Below, one piece after another: positions 34,664 to 42,982 of a DNA stretch of 64,000 nucleotides; the stretch's first letter is position 1; every line of letters starts with the position of its first letter. The notes under the pieces are model-generated. The model saw only the letters and a list, made by a program, of their open reading frames with translations. It was not told the origin of the DNA and did no database searches. Where the stretch lies: positions 12,040-76,039 of the forward strand of contig CALNZC010000073.1 of assembly GCA_942490895.1 (NCBI GenBank), in the 5' to 3' direction. The translations under genes were made by a program, and so were the position numbers. Source of the DNA: JAGNXB01 sp942490895. GTDB taxonomy: Bacteria > Bacteroidota > Bacteroidia > Chitinophagales > Saprospiraceae.

Positions 34664-37219
34664 ATGAATCGTTTTCTTTTCTTGATCAGCCTCGTCTTTT
34701 TCATCCATGCATGTAGTCCTGGAAAAAAGGCCGTCACCATTCCCGTGGATGATATTCAGGATCTACCGGAGTTGGTTGTGACAGCAGAAGCCACTCCTTC
34801 AGCAGAACCGGTAAAGCCACCTTACAAAGGAACCAGGACACGAGTTTGGGACCTCCTGGATACCGAACTGGATATCCGGTTTGACTGGGTGAACAGTACA
34901 GCACCTGGAAAGGCAATATTGACGATGACACCCCTGCAGGTTGGGCAGGAAACGGTGGTCCTGGACGCCGTTGGATTTCTGCTTTCACGTGTCGGATATC
35001 CGGGCCAATCTAAACAATTGGGGTACACATATGACGGCCAACAACTGGCTGTCTCTCTGGATAGATCATTTGCTAAAGGGGATACCCTCCGACTGGAAAT
35101 TGAGTATCTGGCGCAACCAGAAAAGAATGAGACCAGCGAGGGGCGAGCGGTTACCTCTGACAAGGGCTTGTACTTCATCAACCCCACAGGCCAGTATAAG
35201 GACAAGCCCCGACAGGTGTGGACCCAGGGGGAAACCCAGGCCAACAGTCGTTGGGTCCCCACATTCGATCAAACCAATGAACGGGCCACCCAAACATTTC
35301 GAATAACGGTAGATACTGTATTTGAAACGCTGTCCAATGGCGTGCTCACCAGCACCACAGTTCATCCGGATGGCACCCGCACTGACACCTGGCGCATGGA
35401 CCTCCCGCATGCACCGTATCTGATGATGATTGCGGTCGGCGATTATGCCATTATTCGAGATACCTGGCAAGGCATCCCTTTGGAATATTATGTGGAGCAT
35501 CAATTTGCTGCAGATGCACAGGCGATTTTTCCAGATGCCGCCGCAATGCTCAGTTTCTTTTCAGATTACACTGGCGTGGCTTATCCATGGTCCAAATTGG
35601 GTCACATCCTGGTCAGAGATTATGTGTCGGGAGCAATGGAGAATACCACGGCTATCGTTTATGCAGAATCCATCCAGCGGACCACTCGGGAATTGATCGA
35701 TGAGATGCGGAATGAGCAGGTCTGCGCACATGAAATCTTTCATCAATGGTTTGGTGATCTGGTCACGTGTGAACAATGGTCCCAAACAGTACTCAATGAG
35801 GGTTTTGCCAATTACGGTGAGTACCTCTGGTATGAATTCAAATATGGCCGGGACGAAGCAGAGTTGCACCGTCAAGGGGAATTTGGAGGATATCTTGGCG
35901 AATTGCGTCGCAAACGCCACCCACTGGTAGACTATCATTATGAAGCACCGGATGATATGTTTGATGCACACTCCTACAATAAGGGGGGGATGGTGTTGCA
36001 TATGTTGCGGGAATTTCTGGGCGAGCCTACATTTCGGGTTGGTCTGACGCGGTACCTGGAAGACAATGCCTATGGTGCTGTGGAAATCCATCATTTGCGT
36101 TTGGCCATGGAGGCTGCTTCCGGACAAGACTTGAACTGGTTTTTCGATCAGTGGTACTTGGTTTCCGGGCACCCGAAAGTAGGCTGGGATTGGCATTATA
36201 ACCCCGCATCGAGAACGCTCACAGTTCGGACAGCGCAACTACAAGATCCCACGGAAAATGCCCGCGTCTATCGTTTACCCACTGAAATTGCTGTTCTGCT
36301 TTCCCGGGATCGGGAAGTCCGTTTTCCGTTGACGCTGGATGAACGGGAACAGTTTTTCACCTTCGAGGTGGAGGAAGAGCCGGTGTTGGTAGACCTTGAT
36401 CCGGATCGAGTTCTAATTCTGGAACAGGAACGGGCCGAATGGACACCCCAGGCGGCACAGGCCTACTGGCGGATACAGCCTTCTGCCTGGGTCCGCATGG
36501 AACTTCTGGACTTGTTGGGTCCGAAGGTCCGTTTGTTGGAACCCTATCCCTGGCAGGATGCCCAATGGCAGGTGAGAGCGATGGCATTGGACCAGATCGA
36601 AGAGGTAGATGAATCCCTTCAAAAGGAGTTGATCCGGATCGTTAAGGAGGATCCTCATTCTGACCTGCGGGCTCGTGGGGTAGCCATGCTGTCAGATTTG
36701 GAAGTGCCGGAAAAGCAGGTATTTATGTTGGATCTGATCAAAACCGAACAGGCATATCCGGTCGTCGCCTCTGCGCTGCAGGTTTTGATGAATCTCAATG
36801 TGGAAGCAGCGGTGATGGCCATGCGGCAAATGGAAGTGGATACTTCATTGATGAATATTTTGATTCTCAGCAACCTGTATGCACGAACGGAAGATGTCAG
36901 TCATATCAATTTTATCGTTCGCAATTGGGATCGGGTGGATGGTTTCGCACGAATGGGTTTCACCAAGAGCTATGTGGACCTGGCTCGACAGGGTGATGAT
37001 CAGATGATCGAAGAGGCTATTGAGCGCCTGACTGATGAAGCCGGATCAACTTCATGGACGCCATTGCGGCGGTATGCGGCGTTCCGGGCATTGGCTGTCT
37101 TTCGTCAGCACTTGTTGATTCAGGATCCGGGACGAGCGGAAATCATCAAAAAAAATCTGGATAAGGTTAAAGCTGCGGAAACAGATCCTGGACTGCTGCG
37201 GTATTATAATAATTATTAG
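34664..37219 (+). CDS. M1-family zinc aminopeptidase, lipoprotein
   Basis: An 851-residue exported metallopeptidase. The N-terminus MNRFLFLISLVFFIHAC carries a lipobox-like Cys at residue 17. The M1 signatures are SGAMENTTAIVY (exopeptidase GxMEN motif) and HEIFHQWFGD with the distal Glu in LNEGFANYGEYLW (HExxH-x18-E). The C-terminal half is helical (ERAP/HEAT-like). It should remove N-terminal residues from peptides in the periplasm or at the surface. The start is placed after the good promoter at 34617-34647; upstream in-frame ATGs would lie in the promoter. Confidence 0.92.
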   Translation: MNRFLFLISLVFFIHACSPGKKAVTIPVDDIQDLPELVVTAEATPSAEPVKPPYKGTRTRVWDLLDTELDIRFDWVNSTAPGKAILTMTPLQVGQETVVLDAVGFLLSRVGYPGQSKQLGYTYDGQQLAVSLDRSFAKGDTLRLEIEYLAQPEKNETSEGRAVTSDKGLYFINPTGQYKDKPRQVWTQGETQANSRWVPTFDQTNERATQTFRITVDTVFETLSNGVLTSTTVHPDGTRTDTWRMDLPHAPYLMMIAVGDYAIIRDTWQGIPLEYYVEHQFAADAQAIFPDAAAMLSFFSDYTGVAYPWSKLGHILVRDYVSGAMENTTAIVYAESIQRTTRELIDEMRNEQVCAHEIFHQWFGDLVTCEQWSQTVLNEGFANYGEYLWYEFKYGRDEAELHRQGEFGGYLGELRRKRHPLVDYHYEAPDDMFDAHSYNKGGMVLHMLREFLGEPTFRVGLTRYLEDNAYGAVEIHHLRLAMEAASGQDLNWFFDQWYLVSGHPKVGWDWHYNPASRTLTVRTAQLQDPTENARVYRLPTEIAVLLSRDREVRFPLTLDEREQFFTFEVEEEPVLVDLDPDRVLILEQERAEWTPQAAQAYWRIQPSAWVRMELLDLLGPKVRLLEPYPWQDAQWQVRAMALDQIEEVDESLQKELIRIVKEDPHSDLRARGVAMLSDLEVPEKQVFMLDLIKTEQAYPVVASALQVLMNLNVEAAVMAMRQMEVDTSLMNILILSNLYARTEDVSHINFIVRNWDRVDGFARMGFTKSYVDLARQGDDQMIEEAIERLTDEAGSTSWTPLRRYAAFRALAVFRQHLLIQDPGRAEIIKKNLDKVKAAETDPGLLRYYNNY

Positions 37220-37270
37220 AGGTGCCTCAGGTCATCATCTTGCTTTAGCGACCAGTAACACTCAGAACGA

Positions 37271-37798
37271 ATGACACCATTTCCCATTGAAACACCGCGA
37301 TTATTATTGGTGCCGGCTCAGGTGGTTCACCTCCAGGCGGCCCTCGTCGGGCGTGAGGAATTAGAACGGTATATCGGATTTGCAGTCCATCCCGAATGGA
37401 CCGAGTTTGGCAGTGAGCCTTTGGCTTTTGCTCTGGAACGACTGCAAGCGAATGAGCAAGATGCGGGATGGTGGACCTGGTTTCCTGTCCTGAAATCAGA
37501 AGAGCGAATCATTGGTTCATGTGGCTATAAGGGATTGCCCAATGAGGCCTCGCAGGTTGAAATCGGTTACGAGATCGCTCCACCTTACAGAGGTCAGGGA
37601 TTGGCGACAGAATGTGCGCTTGGCCTGGTCAATCGCGTTCGCCAGATGGATGTTATTTCCGGAGTGTTGGCCCATACTCTGGGTGAGGAAAATGCCTCTG
37701 TGGCCATTCTCCGCAAGGTGGGATTCATGCATACAGGCGAGCTGAATGATCCGGATGATGGTCTGATCTGGTCCTGGTTGATGGATCTGGATAAATAG
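37271..37798 (+). CDS. GNAT-family N-acetyltransferase (RimJ/RimL type)
   Basis: A 175-residue acetyl-CoA-dependent transferase. It opens with the RimJ-like IETPRLLLVPAQVVHL. The acetyl-CoA motif is VEIGYEIAPPYRGQGLATECAL, cut here to its core GYEIAPPYRGQGLATE, and the C-terminal NASVAILRKVGFMHTGEL is typical. The acceptor (protein N-terminus, amino sugar or small amine) is unknown. The last 18 bases, including the stop, are duplicated 217 bases downstream at 37998-38015, flanking a repeat insertion that separates the gene from its terminator. Confidence 0.88.
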   Translation: MTPFPIETPRLLLVPAQVVHLQAALVGREELERYIGFAVHPEWTEFGSEPLAFALERLQANEQDAGWWTWFPVLKSEERIIGSCGYKGLPNEASQVEIGYEIAPPYRGQGLATECALGLVNRVRQMDVISGVLAHTLGEENASVAILRKVGFMHTGELNDPDDGLIWSWLMDLDK

Positions 37799-38015
37799 TC
37801 TCTTACAGGTTGGAAAGTTATTATTTCGCCCTTTCAGGGCTTGGATGGGTGTGGAGTCAGAATACGAATGGCGATGCCATTCGCTATGTTATTACGCCCC
37901 GCTAGGGCTGCAAGGGCTTCAAATTGCGGATATTTTAGAGCTTTCAGCTAGCCCTGAAGGGGCGAGATAAGCACCCCATCTATGTATCACTATTTTCATG
38001 GATCTGGATAAATAG
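37781..38015. mobile_element. 199-bp repeat insertion (37799-37997) bounded by exact 18-bp direct repeats
   Basis: ATGGATCTGGATAAATAG occurs at 37781-37798 (end of the acetyltransferase gene) and again at 37998-38015, immediately before the terminator hairpin. The inserted 199 bases are non-coding and made of small hairpins: GCCCT/AGGGC at 37829-37841, GAATGGC/GCCATTC around 37867-37883, and CCC-rich GCCCCGCTAGGGC and GCCCTGAAGGGGC units. The TTATTTCGCCCTTTCAGGGC...TTACGCCCC text is of a kind I recall from many Bacteroidota intergenic regions. Removing the insert and one repeat puts the terminator straight after the stop codon. Confidence 0.75.
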
Positions 38016-38048
38016 AAAAGCCGGCCCGCATAACGGACCGGCTTTTTT
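38016..38048. terminator. Intrinsic terminator, probably bidirectional
   Basis: AAAGCCGGCCCG and CGGACCGGCTTTTTT arms (one mismatch) surround a short CATAA loop. T runs exist on both strands, so it can serve the acetyltransferase gene on the plus strand and icd on the minus strand (stop at 38071). Confidence 0.8.
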
Positions 38049-38070
38049 GGTTTGGATAGAATCCGTTGGC

Positions 38071-39300
38071 TTATGCTTTCAGTCGGGACTGAAGTTCGGT
38101 ATCCAGAGCATCGAGGAATTCCTCGGTGGTCAGGTAATGGTCGGTCGTTACAGATTTTGCACCATGGATGCACACGGCCAGATCCTTGGTCATTTTGCCG
38201 CTTTGCACGGTATCGATACAGACTGATTCAAGGGTTTCAGCAAAACGGATGAGGTCCTGGTTGTCATCCAGTTTGCCGCGGTGAGCCAATCCACGTGTCC
38301 AGGCAAAGATGCTGGCGATCGGATTGGTGCTGGTTTTTTTCCCTTGCTGGTGCATGCGATAGTGACGGGTGACCGTTCCATGTGCCGCTTCTGCTTCCAC
38401 AGTCTTGCCATCGGGAGTCACCAACACACTGGTCATAAGGCCGAGAGATCCGAACCCCTGGGCCACGGTATCACTCTGTACATCACCATCATAATTTTTG
38501 CAGGCCCACACGAAGTTGCCATGCCACTTCAGCGCAGAGGCAACCATATCATCGATCAGGCGATGCTCGTAGGTAATACCCGCCTGCTCCATTTTCGTTT
38601 TGAATTCTGTGTCATAGATCTCCTGGAAAATATCCTTGAAACGGCCATCGTATTGCTTGAGGATGGTGTTCTTGGTACTGAGATATAGCGGCCATCCTTT
38701 GGTCAAGGCCATGTTGAAGCAAGAACGGGCAAAACCACGAATGCTGGCGTCGGTATTGTACATGGCCATGGCTACACCATCACCCTCAAAGTTGTACACT
38801 TCGAATTCCTGGTTGGTGCCATCTTCACCTTCAAACTTGATGGTCAGTTTACCTTTTCCTTTGGTCAGGAAATCGGTCGCCTTGTACTGGTCACCGAATG
38901 CATGACGTCCAATACAGATCGGGGCTGTCCAGTTGGGGACCAGACGAGGAATATTGGTGCAGACAATCGGTTCGCGAAATACCGTTCCTCCCAGAATATT
39001 CCGGATGGTGCCATTCGGGCTTCTCCACATCTTCTTGAGGCCAAATTCCTCCACCCGTTCTTCATCTGGTGTGATGGTGGCACACTTGATCCCAACGTTA
39101 TACTTTTTGATGGCCTCAGCGGCATCCACGGTGACCTGATCATTGGTCTCATCGCGGTATTCCATTCCGAGGTCATAGTATTTGATGTCGATATCCAGGT
39201 ATGGAAGAATGAGCTTCTCCTTGATGAAGGTCCAAATGATCCGGGTCATTTCGTCACCGTCCAGTTCTACAACGGGATTGGCTACTTTAATTTTTGACAT
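38071..39300 (-). CDS. icd: NADP-dependent isocitrate dehydrogenase, type II (eukaryote-like dimer)
   Basis: A 409-residue enzyme converting isocitrate to 2-oxoglutarate with NADP+. The start MSKIKVANPVVELDGDEMTR is the family N-terminus and decides 39300. The substrate motif lies in SPNGTIRNILGGTVFREPI, the metal site in KNYDGDVQSDTVAQGFGSLG, and the NADP signature with Arg-His in EAAHGTVTRHYRMHQQGKK; STNPIASIFAWTRGLAHRGK is typical of this clade. A second, unrelated-subfamily isocitrate dehydrogenase lies 3.7 kb away. Shares its downstream terminator with the acetyltransferase gene. Confidence 0.96.
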   Translation of the reverse strand: MSKIKVANPVVELDGDEMTRIIWTFIKEKLILPYLDIDIKYYDLGMEYRDETNDQVTVDAAEAIKKYNVGIKCATITPDEERVEEFGLKKMWRSPNGTIRNILGGTVFREPIVCTNIPRLVPNWTAPICIGRHAFGDQYKATDFLTKGKGKLTIKFEGEDGTNQEFEVYNFEGDGVAMAMYNTDASIRGFARSCFNMALTKGWPLYLSTKNTILKQYDGRFKDIFQEIYDTEFKTKMEQAGITYEHRLIDDMVASALKWHGNFVWACKNYDGDVQSDTVAQGFGSLGLMTSVLVTPDGKTVEAEAAHGTVTRHYRMHQQGKKTSTNPIASIFAWTRGLAHRGKLDDNQDLIRFAETLESVCIDTVQSGKMTKDLAVCIHGAKSVTTDHYLTTEEFLDALDTELQSRLKA

Positions 39301-39374
39301 TTTGTAGGGGTTATATCCAGAAAGGCCTAAATATACGGGCTTTTTCAAGCCCAATGAGGTAGGAGGTAGCGACA

Positions 39375-40406
39375 ATGTATAAGAAAACGCACCTTTGGGG
39401 GGTGGGACCATCCAGTGTCATATCCTTTCAGGATCTACCCAAGATCGAGTTGCATGTCCATCTGGACACTTCTTTGAGTTTGGCGAATGTGCAAGGCTTG
39501 CAGCCAGGACTATCCCGGGATGAATATTTGAGGGAATATGTCGCTCCTGAGGTGTGCCGTGATCTTACAGATTTTCTCCGTTATCCCGCCTCGGCCATAG
39601 CATTGTTACAAACAAAAGAAAACCTTGAAAAAGCCCTACGCCAACTGGTCCGGGAACTAGTACTGGATGGCGTGATTTATGCGGAAATTCGTTTTGCACC
39701 CCTTCTCCATACGACGAATGGGATGACTGCTGAAGAAGTTGTGAATACTCTTTGCCAAGCGGCTGAAAGCGCAGAACAGGAGACGGGTGTTGTGACGCGA
39801 TTGTTGTTGTGCACTCTCCGTCACTATTCAGTTGAACAAAGTATGGAAACGGTGAACCTGGCATTGGCATTTCGTAATCGGGGAGTTGTCGGACTTGATT
39901 TGGCGGCAGATGAAGGCTTTTCTTTGAATGCCCATATCCCTGCATTCCGTTTTGCGGCCGAACACAACCTGCCTTGTACAGCACATGCGGGTGAGGCACG
40001 CGGTCCGGCAAGTGTCAGCGAAACCCTGGAATATTTGGGTCCTCGCCGGATCGGACACGGTGTGCGCAGTATCGAGGATCCCGAATTAGTGCACTATCTC
40101 GCACAACATCGCCTCCATCTGGAGGTTTGTCCCAGCAGCAATTTACAAACCGGGATTTTTGCCAAAATGACCAAGCACAGTATTGATCAACTTTATCGGG
40201 CTGGTGTCTCATTGTCCATCAATACGGATGGTCGGGGGTTGACCCAAACTACCTTGAGCCGGGAATATGCTTTAATTGCACAGGCATTTGGTTGGCAAAA
40301 AGACGATTTTCTTATCGTGAACCGAATGGCATTGCAGGCTGCGTTTGTTGCTCCACAAATCAAGGAACAAATCCGGGCCATATTGGAGGCAGGATATGCA
40401 CAATAG
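39375..40406 (+). CDS. add: Adenosine deaminase
   Basis: A 343-residue amidohydrolase-fold enzyme for adenosine to inosine. Metal ligands are in LPKIELHVHLDTS (HxH), HAGEARG (His-Gly-Glu) and the SINTDGRGL motif, whose Asp is the last zinc ligand; the residue after it is Gly where many ADAs have Asp (NTDDP). RIGHGVRS is intact. The Gly variant also occurs in bacterial ADA-like enzymes, so the substrate could be another aminopurine nucleoside. The start at 39375 gives 20 residues before the metal motif; MYKKTHLW is unremarkable. A short hairpin (39337-39352) lies just upstream. Confidence 0.85.
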   Translation: MYKKTHLWGVGPSSVISFQDLPKIELHVHLDTSLSLANVQGLQPGLSRDEYLREYVAPEVCRDLTDFLRYPASAIALLQTKENLEKALRQLVRELVLDGVIYAEIRFAPLLHTTNGMTAEEVVNTLCQAAESAEQETGVVTRLLLCTLRHYSVEQSMETVNLALAFRNRGVVGLDLAADEGFSLNAHIPAFRFAAEHNLPCTAHAGEARGPASVSETLEYLGPRRIGHGVRSIEDPELVHYLAQHRLHLEVCPSSNLQTGIFAKMTKHSIDQLYRAGVSLSINTDGRGLTQTTLSREYALIAQAFGWQKDDFLIVNRMALQAAFVAPQIKEQIRAILEAGYAQ

Positions 40407-40488
40407 AATGCCCGGTTGCAACGGGTTCAAACAGACTTCAAGGAAGAAACTCCTCAGAATCAACTAACTTGAAGGAAAGATCACCAAA

Positions 40489-41964
40489 ATGCTTTCATTG
40501 AATAAATTCATGTTGACCGGGATGTTTACCTGTGGGATGATCCTGGGATATACCCAGGAAGTCATATGGTCAGATCCTATACCGGTGGCAACCTCCAGTT
40601 ATGGATACTCCGGGCCACGAATTGTGGTCAATGGGAATGGTGACCCCGTCATGCTCTGGTCATACGAGGCGCTGCACAAGGTTTTCCTGGGTCGGTTTGA
40701 ACAGGGCCAGATGACCACACCCAAACAGATCAACCCGATCGGCACGCAGTATTTCGGGGCCAGCTGGGCCGGGCCTGAGCTGACAGCTTTTGGACAGGAT
40801 GTGTATGTTGTCGGAAAGGAACAACCTGAACATGAAACGGGAGTCAGCCTTTTTCATTCATCTGACGGTGGTGTGACATTTAGCCAAAAGAATGATATCG
40901 ATTGGGCATTGGGAGATGATCTGAGTCGTTTTCCGGATGTGGCAGCAGGACCGGATGGGCAAGTATGGGTCGGATTTATGCGATTTGAGCCCGACTTTTC
41001 AGAAGCGAGATATGTGGTATCCAAAAGTACGGACTATGGGGCTTCTTTTGGAGAAGATGTGAATGCATCCTCAGAGATCATCGAAGGAGAGGCCTGTGAT
41101 TGCTGTGCCGCTCAGCTGGCTGTTGGCGATGAAAAACTGGCTATAATCTATCGGAATAATGATCAGAATATTCGCACGATCTGGGCGGGCATTTCGACAG
41201 ACAAGGGAGATACATTTTCGGATGGATATGAGGTCGACCAAACCGGCAGTTTTTTTGCTTCGTGCCCGGCCACTGCGCCGGATGGATATTGGGCTGGAAA
41301 CCGGTTGATTTCTACCTTCCGAGCGGCCCCGGGTGGACGTGAGCGGGTCTTTTTTTCGGTGTTTGATCTGGATAGTCAGAAGGTTGTAATCCATCAATAT
41401 TTATCCAATTCACCGGAGAGTCAACTGGTTCAGGACCACCCACGGATCACGGGGAATCAGGATACAGTCTTCCTGATTTGGGAAGAGTCCTATGCTGGCG
41501 ATCTGGATATCAAGTATCGATTGTCAACAACCGGACCGGAAGGGTTAGTGACTGCAGAAACCAAGGTCCTCAATCCTTCCACCAATGGCAATCAATTGCG
41601 GCCAGATGCGCATTTTGCAAATGGACTTTTGCATATCGTATATCAAGACAATGTCACGAACAGAGTGATTTATGTACAAGGCGAGATTAAAGGACTTTCA
41701 GATCTTCAAGACCATACAATCCGTGACCCATTCATCCTGTTTCCGAATCCGACGAGTGGTCGGGTCAAACTACCGGAGGAGCCAAGAATCAAAGCAGCTT
41801 ATGTGATGGATGCTTTGGGTCAACTCCTTCAAACTTATACATCGGCATCAGTTATTTCAGAGATTGATTTATCGACACTGCAACCGGGTGTTTATCAAGT
41901 GATCCTGATCGATGAAGCATCAGATGATCCATATGTACAACGTATTGTCAAAGTATGTCGATAG
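40489..41964 (+). CDS. Secreted sialidase-fold protein with type IX sorting domain
   Basis: A 491-residue exported protein with a signal peptide to about residue 22 (TGMFTCGMILGYT). The middle part carries Asp-box-like units SSDGGVTFSQK, STDYGASFGED and STDKGDTFSDG, as in BNR/sialidase propellers. EGEACDCCAAQLAVGDEK is an unusual Cys cluster near residue 205. The C-terminal ~80 residues (FILFPNPTSGRVKLPE to VYQVILIDE, VQRIVKVCR) are a type A T9SS sorting domain, so the protein should be secreted and attached to the surface. Enzymatic activity is not established. Confidence 0.85.
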   Translation: MLSLNKFMLTGMFTCGMILGYTQEVIWSDPIPVATSSYGYSGPRIVVNGNGDPVMLWSYEALHKVFLGRFEQGQMTTPKQINPIGTQYFGASWAGPELTAFGQDVYVVGKEQPEHETGVSLFHSSDGGVTFSQKNDIDWALGDDLSRFPDVAAGPDGQVWVGFMRFEPDFSEARYVVSKSTDYGASFGEDVNASSEIIEGEACDCCAAQLAVGDEKLAIIYRNNDQNIRTIWAGISTDKGDTFSDGYEVDQTGSFFASCPATAPDGYWAGNRLISTFRAAPGGRERVFFSVFDLDSQKVVIHQYLSNSPESQLVQDHPRITGNQDTVFLIWEESYAGDLDIKYRLSTTGPEGLVTAETKVLNPSTNGNQLRPDAHFANGLLHIVYQDNVTNRVIYVQGEIKGLSDLQDHTIRDPFILFPNPTSGRVKLPEEPRIKAAYVMDALGQLLQTYTSASVISEIDLSTLQPGVYQVILIDEASDDPYVQRIVKVCR

Positions 41965-41967
41965 CGG

Positions 41968-42891
41968 TCAATACGATTCATACCAATGAAAATAGGTGTT
42001 GACCAATTGGGACCGTTCTTTGTCGATATGATCCAGGATGGCACGAGCCACAGGAGCATGATTTTTTGATTTAGGCCAGATCAGTGTCCACATAGTCTGG
42101 ATCGGCAAACCTTTGATTGGAATGATCTGAAGTTCATTGTTCCTGAGTTCATTCTTAATGCCAATCAAGGGCATAATGGAAAAGCCAAGGCCAGCCAAAA
42201 CGGCTTGTTTGACTGCTTCATTTGAGGTGAGTTCGAGTTTTTTTACCACAGATATTTGATTGGATCTAATAAAGTGCTCCATAGTCTGTCGGGTACCCGA
42301 TCCTTCTTCCCGAAAGATGAGTGGATGTTGGTTGAATACCGTTCTCACATTCCGCTTTGTGGTGGGGACCTGTCGGGAGTTTCCAACAAGGAACAGTTTA
42401 TTGGGTAGTAGCTCCAGCGTCTCGACATCCATACTTTTCGGCAAGATTGAAACCAATGAAAAATCAACTTCATTGTGCTCGAGACTTTCTGTAACCCTTT
42501 GTTTGTTGGTCACATCCATTTGGAGATTAATTCCCGGATGTTGGGCAATAAAGTCGGAAATAAAATAAGGCATGACATATTTACCTGTTGACACAACAGA
42601 AATGCGGAGTCTACCTGCCAGTTGACCTTTATAGGCCATTGTTTTGAAATTAATCGCATGGACCTGGTTTAATATATTTTCAGCAGCCAGAGCGATTTCG
42701 TGTCCAAAGTCCGTAATGTAGATTTTACGGCCAATCACTTCTGACAACGGAATATCGAATTGATCCTGCAGCTTTTTCAGTTGGATCGAAACGGCTGGTT
42801 GGGTCAGATTGAGTTCTCTTGCGGCCTTAGTCACACTTTGTGTCTTGACTACTTGTAGAAAGACCTGAAGCTGGTGCAAGGTGTAGTTCAT
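41968..42891 (-). CDS. LysR-family transcriptional regulator
   Basis: A 307-residue regulator. The N-terminal winged helix-turn-helix contains QSVTKAARELNLTQPAVSIQLKKLQDQFDIPL (here shown by its core ARELNLTQPAVSIQLKKL), and the remainder is a periplasmic-binding-like effector domain. It resembles the CysB/CbbR side of the family. It is divergent from the Thermus-type isocitrate dehydrogenase gene and should autoregulate and control that gene. A palindrome in the 91-base gap (42904-42917) is a candidate operator. Confidence 0.92.
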   Translation of the reverse strand: MNYTLHQLQVFLQVVKTQSVTKAARELNLTQPAVSIQLKKLQDQFDIPLSEVIGRKIYITDFGHEIALAAENILNQVHAINFKTMAYKGQLAGRLRISVVSTGKYVMPYFISDFIAQHPGINLQMDVTNKQRVTESLEHNEVDFSLVSILPKSMDVETLELLPNKLFLVGNSRQVPTTKRNVRTVFNQHPLIFREEGSGTRQTMEHFIRSNQISVVKKLELTSNEAVKQAVLAGLGFSIMPLIGIKNELRNNELQIIPIKGLPIQTMWTLIWPKSKNHAPVARAILDHIDKERSQLVNTYFHWYESY

Positions 42892-42903
42892 AAGAAATGC
42901 TTA

Positions 42904-42923
42904 TGTAATTCATTACAAATATA
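42904..42923. promoter_or_regulatory. Candidate LysR operator overlapping its own promoter
   Basis: The inverted repeat TGTAAT-TC-ATTACA (42904-42917) overlaps CAAATATA (42916-42923), which reads TATATTTG, an exact TAnnTTTG box, on the reverse strand 24 nt before the regulator's ATG. Overlap of binding site and own promoter is the usual LysR arrangement. Confidence 0.55.
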
Positions 42924-42982
42924 AATGTTTAATTATGATCAAAAGCGGGATCTTTGCGTTCAACATCAAACATCAAACAGAT

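Noticed and set aside
37919..38173. 84-residue minus-strand frame
   Set aside because: It crosses the repeat element, the terminator and the end of icd.
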